From an uncultured Muribaculaceae bacterium (GTDB lineage Bacteria > Bacteroidota > Bacteroidia > Bacteroidales > Muribaculaceae): DNA of 19,288 nucleotides. The notes below the pieces were generated by a model, which worked only from the letters and a program-made list of their open reading frames with translations, searched no databases and was not told the origin of the DNA. The stretch is taken from assembly GCA_934667475.1 (NCBI GenBank), contig CAKUMB010000025.1, forward strand, positions 1-19,288, in the 5' to 3' direction. Below, piece after piece: positions 7,250-12,906 of this stretch; position 1 is the stretch's first letter; each line of letters starts with the position of its first letter. Position numbers and translations under genes: made by a program.

Positions 7250-8185
7250 ATGGAGAAATTCTCGCTCAAGGGCCACGGGTCGATGCTGCTTGCCAATGTG
7301 AGTTGGGGGTTGATGTCGCCGCTGGCCAAGGTGGTGATGGCGGGTGGTGTGGTCACTCCGCTCGTGCTCACCGACATGCGCATTTTCGGCGCCATGGTGC
7401 TCTTTTGGATAATGTCGGCATTCAGCAAGCCCGAGCACGTGCCGCCACACGACATGCTGCGCCTGTTCGCAGCCTCGCTGCTGGCAATTGTGCTCAATCA
7501 GGGCAGCTTCATTATGGGCGTGGGGCTGTCGTCGCCCGCCGACGCCTCAATCATCACCACCAGCATGCCGCTGTGGGCCATGATTCTGGCCGCCGTGGTG
7601 CTCAAAGAGCCCGTCACGGGCAAGAAAGTGGCCGGCATCGCCTTGGGCGCCTGCGGTGCGCTTATGCTGATTCTGGGCAGCGGTGTGGGCAATGCTTCGG
7701 CCGTCGACGCGCGCCACGTGGCCGGCGACCTGCTGGTGCTCTTCGCGCAGCTGAGCTATGCCAGCTATCTGGTGCTGTTCAAAAATTTCGTGTCGCGCTA
7801 TTCGCTGGTCACCGTCATGAAGTGGATGTTCACCTACTCATTCCTGTGCACACTGCCGTTTTCCTACACATCGCTCGCCGCCATGCGGTGGACGGCACTC
7901 AGCGCAGCCACGTGGGGCTCGGTGGCATTCATTGTGGTGATGGGCACATTCGTGAGCTACATGCTCATAGTGGTGGGCCAAAAGTGCCTGCGCCCCACCG
8001 TGGCCGGCATGTACAACTACGTGCAGCCAGTGGTGGCCTGCATAGTGGCCGTGTGCCTGGGCCTCGACTCGTTCAACGCCATGAAGGGCGTGGCCGTGGT
8101 GCTGATATTCGGCGGAGTGTTTCTGGTCACGGCCAGCAAGAGCCGGGCCCAGGAGGTCAGCGAGAGCCGTCAGGCCGGCCGATGA
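7250..8185 (+). CDS. EamA (DMT) family permease
   Basis: Inner-membrane drug/metabolite transporter superfamily protein, 311 aa, usual for the family. Hydrophobic segments alternate with short polar loops along the chain and fit about ten membrane helices in two EamA repeats (roughly residues 10-140 and 160-300). Visible helix cores include MRIFGAMVLFWIMSAF and VAFIVVMGTFVSYMLIVV. The first half carries the typical ADASIITTSMPLWAMILA and GKKVAGIALGACGALMLI segments; the second has TVAGMYNYVQPVVACIVAV followed by KGVAVVLIFGGVFLV. The tail is short and polar and ends inside the convergent MATE gene, with a 29 bp overlap. Substrate cannot be told from sequence; amino acid or metabolite export is common in this family. 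Confidence 0.9.
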   Translation: MEKFSLKGHGSMLLANVSWGLMSPLAKVVMAGGVVTPLVLTDMRIFGAMVLFWIMSAFSKPEHVPPHDMLRLFAASLLAIVLNQGSFIMGVGLSSPADASIITTSMPLWAMILAAVVLKEPVTGKKVAGIALGACGALMLILGSGVGNASAVDARHVAGDLLVLFAQLSYASYLVLFKNFVSRYSLVTVMKWMFTYSFLCTLPFSYTSLAAMRWTALSAATWGSVAFIVVMGTFVSYMLIVVGQKCLRPTVAGMYNYVQPVVACIVAVCLGLDSFNAMKGVAVVLIFGGVFLVTASKSRAQEVSESRQAGR

Positions 8186-9539
8186 ACCGCGCCTCGGCCT
8201 TGCGCATCACGCGCATGTAGGCCGCCACCACCATTACGCCCGTCAGTGTCCACGATATGGGGTACACGGCCATCAGCACGTCAAACCCGTGCCACTCGGG
8301 GCACACCGCCGACACCCACACCACGCGCAGCAGGCAGGTGCCTATTATGGTGAGCACGGCCGGCGTCATCGACTTGCCCATGCCGCGCAGCACCGAACCC
8401 GTGATTTCATAGCTGCACGCGATGAATTGCAGCGCCAAGGCTATGTGCATGCGAGTGGCGCCATACTGCATCACGGCAGGGTCGGTGGAAAACAGGCCAA
8501 GAAAAAACTTGTTGAATATCACAAACGTCCAGTTGAGCACACCGCACAGCGTCACGCCCAGCCCCATGCATATCCAGAACACACGCTTCACGCGGTGCAG
8601 CAGCCCCGCACCATAGTTCTGGCCAACAAAGCTGATGGCAGCGCCGTTGAACGCCGCTATCACAAAATAGCAGTAGAACTCAAAATTGAGCGCGGCTGCC
8701 GAGCCCGCAATGGCGTCGGCCCCATAGGTGTTGATGGTTGACTGCACAAACACGTTTGATATTGAGAACACCATGCCCTGGATGCCCGCAGGCACGCCTA
8801 TCTGCAGCATGCGCCGCAGCTGCGGCCCATGTATCTTCAGCTCCTTGAAGTGCAGACGGTAGGGCTCCTCCTCCCTGAGCAGCATGCGCACTATTATGGC
8901 GGCCGCCACGGCATTGGCAATGCCCGTGGCTATGGCCACACCCTCAACCCCCATGCCAAAGCACAGCACAAACACAAGGTTGAGCATGGTGTTGACCACG
9001 CCGGCAACTACAAGAATGTAAAGCGGACGGCGTGTGTCGCCCGTGCTGCGCATAATGGCCGAACTGAAGTTGAACACCATGAAGAAAGGCATGCCCATGA
9101 AATACACGCGCAGATAGAGCACCGCCATGTCGAGCACATCGCCGGGCGTGCCCATCAGCTCAAGAATGGGGCGCGCCACCACATTGCCCAGCACCATCAG
9201 AAACACACCGCTCGCCACAGCCACCAGCATCGACGTGGCCACCGACTTGCGTATACCCTCCTTGTCGTTGCACCCAATATAGTTTGAAATCACCGAGTTC
9301 GCACCCATCGATATGCCTACAAACAGATTGATGAGCAAACTTATTACAGGCGTATTGCTGCCCACTGCCGCAAGAGCTTTGCTACCCACAAACTGGCCCA
9401 CCACGGCCACATCCACCGAGTTGAAAAGCTGCTGCAAAATGCTGCTGGCAGCCAGCGGCAAGCTGAACATCAATATCTTCATCAGCAGCGGCCCGTGCAG
9501 CATGTCGATAGAATTGCGTCCCTGTTTAGAATTAGCCAT
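8157..9539 (-). CDS. MATE family efflux transporter
   Basis: Multidrug and toxic-compound extrusion family cation antiporter, 460 aa, standard length. Seen: a short polar N-terminus, then the first MatE repeat with MKILMFSLPLAASSILQQLFNSVDVAVVGQF (beginning MKILMFSLPLA), ALAAVGSNTPV and ISMGANSVISNYIG; the second repeat starts near residue 240 with IGVPAGIQGMVFSISNVFVQ and has NFEFYCYFVIAAFNGAAISFVGQNYGA. About twelve hydrophobic segments are visible. Such proteins use Na+ or H+ gradients to export cationic compounds; the substrate here is unknown. The gene is a single transcription unit with a TAACTTTG box upstream. Its last 29 bp overlap the end of the convergent EamA gene. Confidence 0.93.
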   Translation of the reverse strand: MANSKQGRNSIDMLHGPLLMKILMFSLPLAASSILQQLFNSVDVAVVGQFVGSKALAAVGSNTPVISLLINLFVGISMGANSVISNYIGCNDKEGIRKSVATSMLVAVASGVFLMVLGNVVARPILELMGTPGDVLDMAVLYLRVYFMGMPFFMVFNFSSAIMRSTGDTRRPLYILVVAGVVNTMLNLVFVLCFGMGVEGVAIATGIANAVAAAIIVRMLLREEEPYRLHFKELKIHGPQLRRMLQIGVPAGIQGMVFSISNVFVQSTINTYGADAIAGSAAALNFEFYCYFVIAAFNGAAISFVGQNYGAGLLHRVKRVFWICMGLGVTLCGVLNWTFVIFNKFFLGLFSTDPAVMQYGATRMHIALALQFIACSYEITGSVLRGMGKSMTPAVLTIIGTCLLRVVWVSAVCPEWHGFDVLMAVYPISWTLTGVMVVAAYMRVMRKAEARFIGRPDGSR

Positions 9540-9567
9540 ATTCCCTTAGATTATTCACTTACAACTG

Positions 9568-9575
9568 CAAAGTTA
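9568..9575 (-). promoter_or_regulatory. Promoter -7 box of MATE gene
   Basis: TAACTTTG on the minus strand (9575-9568), 28 bp before the MATE ATG, matches the Bacteroidota -7 element exactly. No good TTTG is found 19-21 bp further upstream, so the -33 half is weak. Confidence 0.5.
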
Positions 9576-9917
9576 CACAAAATTCCCCAAAACCGCCCCA
9601 AGCCAATGTCTCAGCCGTTTTCTGCCATAAAAAATGCTCCCCTGCCTCAGCCACTGAAATGTTCCTATGGTAATATGCCGTTGCCGCGTTTTGACCTCCT
9701 TGCAGAGCAAGTCAATTGCTTTTGCTGAGCAGAGCAGCCCGCATGGCCGCACCCAAATAACAAGAAGTCAAATAAGTATAGATAACTACCGAAAGGTATG
9801 GGTATACTTGCAAAACCTCCTCGAATTGCACACCGCCTATAAAACAAGCCGTTTGTGTGAACGTGCTGCAATTCAAAGTAAAATGATTGCCTTTGCGGCA
9901 TAAAACAAGAATCTAAT
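9576..9917. other. Repeat-bearing AT-rich gap
   Basis: No recognised gene. A 78-codon + strand frame (9667-9903) and a longer minus frame (9665-10102) cross it; neither shows a known domain. The + frame does hold a short peptide motif twice (see the repeat at 9700-9897). An 8 bp perfect inverted repeat GAATTGCA/TGCAATTC (9823-9830 and 9867-9874) encloses 36 bases that contain smaller pairings. A TACC-GAAA-GGTA mini-hairpin lies at 9788-9799. The stretch may be the untranslated or mobile flank of the ATPase remnant that follows. Confidence 0.4.
9700..9897 (+). repeat. Imperfect direct repeat pair with codon-like divergence
   Basis: Two 27 bp copies, 9700-9726 and 9871-9897, lie 171 bp (57 codons) apart in one reading frame. 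They read LQSKSIAFA and IQSKMIAFA. Apart from the two codons that change the residue, every difference falls at a third codon position. That pattern is what protein-level constraint would leave, yet no full protein is recognisable. It may be debris of a small repeated gene or a dispersed repeat family. Confidence 0.5.
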
Positions 9918-10376
9918 ATGGCATATCTAAATAGAGCCTTTGACGTGCGACTTAAAGCGCACCTTAAAGCAATGGGGGCAGTGCTCATTGAAGGACCAAA
10001 ATGGTGTGGAAAGACAACCACTGCCAAGCAGTTGGCCAATAGTGTTATTAGTTTACAAGATACTGGCCATCGTGAAGAATATTTGGCTACTGCCATTACC
10101 AAACCTTAGTTCTTGCTAGAAGGGGAAGTCCCTCGTTTGATAGACGAATGGCAAGATGCCCCAATGTTGTGGGATGCAGTGCGTACAAAGATTGATGAGC
10201 GTGGCTTGCCTGGTCATTTCATATTGACGGGGTCTAACGCTGTTGACGATAGTAAAATCCATCATAGTGGAACAGGACGTATTTCTCGTATGGAAATGCT
10301 TCCCATGAGCCTGTGGGAATATGGTGAATCGAATGGCAGAGTGTCATTGATGGAGATATTAATGAGTAAAACTTAG
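9918..10376 (+). pseudogene. Broken DUF4143-type AAA ATPase gene
   Basis: N-terminal part of an ATP-binding protein of the AAA_14/DUF4143 family, common in multiple copies in Bacteroidales; its cellular role is poorly known. Seen: Walker A GPKWCGKTTT (Lys32), Walker B-like PRLIDEWQ (Asp76-Glu77), sensor-like FILTGS (101-106) and the conserved HSGTGRISRMEMLPMSLWE block. Two defects are visible. First, an in-frame amber TAG at 10107-10109 falls between AITKP and FLLEGE; the frame is the same on both sides, so it is a single nonsense change. Second, the frame ends at 10374-10376 after about 152 codons, whereas family members as I recall run to roughly 400 residues, so the DUF4143 C-terminal part is gone. 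Base composition is lower in GC than the neighbours, suggesting acquired DNA. A strong terminator follows at 10420. Confidence 0.85.
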
Positions 10377-10401
10377 TTCTATTATTGTCCGCTAAAACTT
10401 A
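10367..10401 (+). repeat. 9 bp direct repeat after the ATPase remnant
   Basis: TAAAACTTA occurs at 10367-10375, overlapping the remnant's final stop, and again at 10393-10401, 26 bp later. The pair sits where the C-terminal coding part is missing. It may be a scar of recombination or slippage, but short AT-rich repeats also arise by chance. Confidence 0.5.
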
Positions 10402-10419
10402 AAATAGCATAGAGACCCT

Positions 10420-10460
10420 ATCCGCAATGCCCATAAACAGGCGTTGCGGATGTTTTTTTA
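10420..10460 (+). terminator. Intrinsic terminator after ATPase remnant
   Basis: A 12 bp stem (10420-10431 with 10440-10451, one G-U pair), 8-nt loop, followed by a run of seven T at 10453-10459. This is a textbook rho-independent terminator reading rightward. It would stop transcription from the remnant before the fabI leader. Confidence 0.85.
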
Positions 10461-10604
10461 ATGAGGCCATTTTTGGTGCTTAGTAAGCAAATGGGCTGAA
10501 AGGCAGGGGCAATAATCTTTATGGTGTGGCAAAAATCATGGGTGTCATGAAGCCCTGTTATCACTTTTTTGCACAAAATGACGGGTGGAGTGCAAGTTTT
10601 GATG
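10461..10604. other. Short AT-rich gap between terminator and fabI promoter
   Basis: I see no gene, clear repeat or strong hairpin here. It ends at the TAACTTTG box assigned to fabI. Confidence 0.5.
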
Positions 10605-10612
10605 TAACTTTG
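10605..10612 (+). promoter_or_regulatory. Promoter -7 box of fabI
   Basis: TAACTTTG matches the Bacteroidota -7 element exactly. A TTTG at the expected -33 distance is not present, so the call rests on the -7 box and location. The start point would be near 10618, giving a leader of about 145 nt. Confidence 0.5.
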
Positions 10613-10620
10613 TCGCAATT

Positions 10621-10680
10621 ATGACGTCGGCTTGGCGTCGCGTCCTACCGATGGCAAGCCGCATTCTACATCTATTATAA
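10621..10680 (+). other. fabI leader: 19-codon upstream ORF over a hairpin
   Basis: Directly after the predicted start point an ATG opens a 19-codon frame (MTSAWRRVLPMASRILHLL, stop TAA 10678-10680). The same bases form a hairpin: 10628-10634 pairs with 10655-10661 (7 bp) and 10636-10640 with 10649-10653 (5 bp, one G-U), a single G-G mismatch between, 8-nt loop. No U-run follows, so it is not a terminator. A second small hairpin lies at 10712-10728. A leader-peptide or RNA control of fabI is inference only. Confidence 0.35.
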
Positions 10681-10763
10681 AGCATATCGTTGTGGGAAAA
10701 CGCTGTCGTTCTCTCGCGGCAAACGAGAAATTTAGAATTTTATATAATACAAAGAAAACAATT

Positions 10764-11624
10764 ATGTCTTTTAATTTGTTGAAAGGAAAGCGCGGTATCA
10801 TCTTCGGCGCATTGAATGACGCATCGATTGCGTGGAAAGTTGCAGAACGTGTGGTGGAAGAGGGCGCGCAGATTGTGCTCACCAACACTGCGGTGGCTTG
10901 CCGCATGGGCACCATCGACGAACTGGCCAAGAAGACTGGCGCCACCATAATCCCCGCCGACGCCACGTCGGTTGAAGATCTCACCAACCTTTTCGTTGAG
11001 GCTCAGAAGGCGCTGGGCGGAAAAATTGACTTTGTGCTCCACTCTTGCGCCATGAGCGTGAACATGCGAAAGAAACGCACTTATGACGATCTCGACTACT
11101 CTTTCTTGAGCAAGACGCTCGACATCTCGGCCATCTCGTTTCACAAGATGCTGCAGGCCGCCAAAAAGCTCGATGCCCTCAACGAGTGCGCCTCGGTGCT
11201 GGCCCTTACCTACATAGCCTCTCACCGCACATTCTTTGGCTACAACGACATGGCCGACGCCAAGTCGCTGCTTGAATCGATTGCCCGCAGCTTTGGCTAC
11301 ATCTATGGCCGCGAGAAGCAGGTGCGCATCAACACCATCTCGCAGTCGCCCACATTCACCACTGCCGGCAGCGGCATCAAGGGCTTCGACGGCCTTTATG
11401 ACTTCTCCGACCGCATGTCGCCTCTGGGCAACGCCAGTGCCGACGAGTGCGCCGACTACTGCGTGGTGATGTTCTCTGACCTCACCAAGAAGGTGACCAT
11501 GCAGACGCTGTTTCACGATGGCGGATTCTCGAGCATGGGCATGTCGCTGCGCGGCATGACGCAATACAACAAGTCGTTTATCGACGAAAACCGCGACGAG
11601 AACGGCAAAATCATCTACGGATAA
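10764..11624 (+). CDS. fabI: Enoyl-ACP reductase (NADH)
   Basis: Short-chain dehydrogenase-type enoyl-[acyl-carrier-protein] reductase, 286 aa. It performs the last reduction of each fatty-acid elongation cycle in the cytoplasm and is the target of triclosan-like inhibitors. Seen: the nucleotide-binding opening KGKRGIIFGALNDASIAWKVAE (glycine-rich part GALNDASIAW at 15-24), DATSVEDL (67-73), FVLHS (90-94), the active-site Tyr150, and the FabI signature Tyr160-Asn-Asp-Met-Ala-Asp-Ala-Lys167, then RSFGYIYGREKQVRINTISQSP and the family's C-terminal LFHDGGFSSMGMS. The start at 10764 is chosen because homologues begin MSxNLLKGK; the open frame continues 44 codons upstream but that stretch looks like leader, not protein. 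It is transcribed alone and ends at the two-way terminator. Confidence 0.96.
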   Translation: MSFNLLKGKRGIIFGALNDASIAWKVAERVVEEGAQIVLTNTAVACRMGTIDELAKKTGATIIPADATSVEDLTNLFVEAQKALGGKIDFVLHSCAMSVNMRKKRTYDDLDYSFLSKTLDISAISFHKMLQAAKKLDALNECASVLALTYIASHRTFFGYNDMADAKSLLESIARSFGYIYGREKQVRINTISQSPTFTTAGSGIKGFDGLYDFSDRMSPLGNASADECADYCVVMFSDLTKKVTMQTLFHDGGFSSMGMSLRGMTQYNKSFIDENRDENGKIIYG

Positions 11625-11692
11625 TCACCACTGTGTGTGTGCTCCCGCGCCTGTTTTTTGAGGGCGTAAACACACACATGCCATATAAGAAT

Positions 11693-11749
11693 AAAGCATC
11701 GGCAACGTGTGGCCCCTAAGGCCACTGGTTGCCGATGCTTTGCTTTTTT
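11693..11749. terminator. Two-way compound terminator between fabI and lipoprotein operon
   Basis: A 14 bp outer stem (11693-11706 with 11728-11741), a 2x2 internal loop, and a 6 bp inner stem GTGGCC/GGCCAC (11709-11714 with 11720-11725) closed by a 5-nt loop. Rightward it is followed by six T (11744-11749). Leftward the minus-strand transcript would run into a U-rich stretch. It lies between convergent genes and probably ends both transcripts. A second, weaker TGTGTGTG/CACACACA pairing precedes it after the fabI stop. Confidence 0.85.
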
Positions 11750-11772
11750 GCAGCTGTTGGCCGTGGGGGTGG

Positions 11773-12177
11773 TTACTTGCCCATGCTTATGCGCCACTCG
11801 CCCTTTTTGTTGAGGCGCAGCTTCACGCTCTCGCTGGTGGAGTCGCTTTTTTCATAGGCCACTCTCATCTTCACCACGGCGCTGCTGTCGTTCACCTCTT
11901 CCGACACCACGCGGTAGCCGGTGATTTCGCCCTTCTGCTCCAGCGATGAGGCATATTTGCTTTGCAGCATTGCCGCCATTGCCTCCTGTTCGCTCTTCAG
12001 CTTGTCGCCAGTCAGCGAGTCGTTGTAGTACATCAGTTTGCTGTAGCCCTCAAAGTCCTTCTTTTGCAGGCACTCAATCGATTTCTCGGCCACGCCGGTG
12101 GGGGTGTTGCCCTTGCCGCAGCTCACGGCCAGCAGTGCCATCAGGCAGGCGGTCACAATGGTTAGAATCTGTTTCAT
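11773..12177 (-). CDS. Small lipoprotein, DUF4878-like
   Basis: 134 aa secreted lipoprotein. The N-terminus MKQILTIVTACLMALLAVSC is a clear type II signal with the lipid-attachment Cys20 followed by Gly-Lys. The mature part is a small NTF2-like or DUF4878-like fold by pattern: a helix with AEKSIECLQKKDFEGYSKLMYY, then alternating strands (GEITGYRVVSEEV, SSAVVKMRVAYEK, SVKLRLNKKGEWRISMGK). Proteins like this are frequent in Bacteroidales and mostly of unknown function. It is the last gene of the uvrB-ygiQ-YiiX-like unit, 41 bp after its neighbour, with no promoter box in the gap. The family call is by resemblance and moderately sure; the lipoprotein call is firm. Confidence 0.8.
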   Translation of the reverse strand: MKQILTIVTACLMALLAVSCGKGNTPTGVAEKSIECLQKKDFEGYSKLMYYNDSLTGDKLKSEQEAMAAMLQSKYASSLEQKGEITGYRVVSEEVNDSSAVVKMRVAYEKSDSTSESVKLRLNKKGEWRISMGK

Positions 12178-12218
12178 TGTTGTTTCACTGTTTTGTTGTG
12201 TTAATAAAAAAAGGTGGG

Positions 12219-12836
12219 TTAAAACTCTGCTACGGTGGTTAGGCGGCGCGACGCGCCGAAGTCGCTTGGCAGCCAGCAGCGGGTGTGCAGCCCAGGCAGG
12301 TTCACCTCGTGGGTGGAAGGCCCGGCAATGTCGAGCCCCGCGCTGGCATAGGCGCGCGCCACCAGCTCGGTGCAGTAGAGGCGCGTGGTGTCGGCCGAGT
12401 CATAGTCGTGGTCAAACTCCGTGCCGCGCCTGTATGCGGCCATGGCCCACACCGCTGCCTTGTGGGCCGCATCCCGGTTGGCTGGGCGGCGCACGGCTCC
12501 GCAGGTGGCCATCATCGTGCTGAAGAATTTGGTGGGGGAGTCGAGCTTCACGCGGTCGATGTCGCCGGCAAAGTCGGGTTCGCCAGGCACGGCATGCACT
12601 ATCATGGGGTGGCCGCACGAGTCGGCCACAATGCCCACGTGCGAATACCGTCCGCCGCGGTCGGCCGCCACCACTGCGTGGCTGGTGGCCCCGCCGCCCA
12701 TGCGCAGCACCACGTCGCCCTCGCGCAGCTCGGTGCCGGCGGGCAAAATGCATCTGCCGTGCCGGGTGCCGCCGCTGCAGGCTGCCGTGGCAGCCGCCAG
12801 CGCTGTGGCCCATGCTATTACCGTGATTGCCTTCAT
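12219..12836 (-). CDS. YiiX-like permuted papain-fold hydrolase, probable lipoprotein
   Basis: 205 aa protein of the YiiX/YebB-like NlpC/P60-related cysteine hydrolase group (permuted papain fold). Relatives are proposed to cut amide or ester bonds in cell-wall or lipid substrates. Seen: a hydrophobic signal segment ending AAATAACSG (Cys20, possible lipid site, though the lipobox is imperfect); LREGDVVLRMG (38-47); catalytic His66 in YSHVGIV; VHAVPGE (80-86); and catalytic Cys155 in LYCTELVARAYASAG, in the permuted order His before Cys. The start at 12836 gives a proper signal peptide; the frame is open upstream to 13022 but that part overlaps ygiQ and is not protein-like. A promoter-like TAAATTTG lies just upstream of the chosen ATG. 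The true substrate is unknown. Confidence 0.82.
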   Translation of the reverse strand: MKAITVIAWATALAAATAACSGGTRHGRCILPAGTELREGDVVLRMGGGATSHAVVAADRGGRYSHVGIVADSCGHPMIVHAVPGEPDFAGDIDRVKLDSPTKFFSTMMATCGAVRRPANRDAAHKAAVWAMAAYRRGTEFDHDYDSADTTRLYCTELVARAYASAGLDIAGPSTHEVNLPGLHTRCWLPSDFGASRRLTTVAEF

Positions 12837-12844
12837 AAGTGTGG

Positions 12845-12875
12845 CAAATTTAGGCATTTGCGCCCACTGCTGCAA
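12845..12875 (-). promoter_or_regulatory. Internal promoter before YiiX-like gene
   Basis: On the minus strand TTG (12875-12873), 20 bp, TAAATTTG (12852-12845), the same geometry as the lplA promoter. Its predicted start lies only a few bases before the ATG at 12836, so a transcript from it would be almost leaderless. It lies in the 70 bp gap after ygiQ and would let the two lipoprotein genes be read apart from uvrB-ygiQ. Confidence 0.5.
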
Positions 12876-12906
12876 TAGTCCGCCATATGTTGTGCAACAT
12901 AATGCG

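Noticed and set aside
9665..10102. A 145-codon minus-strand frame across the repeat gap and ATPase remnant
   Set aside because: It runs antisense to the conserved Walker A region of the remnant and shows no domain.
10632..10763. A 44-residue N-terminal extension of FabI
   Set aside because: Family members start at the MSFNLLKGK position; the extension is AT-rich, lacks any targeting or domain character and overlaps the leader hairpin.
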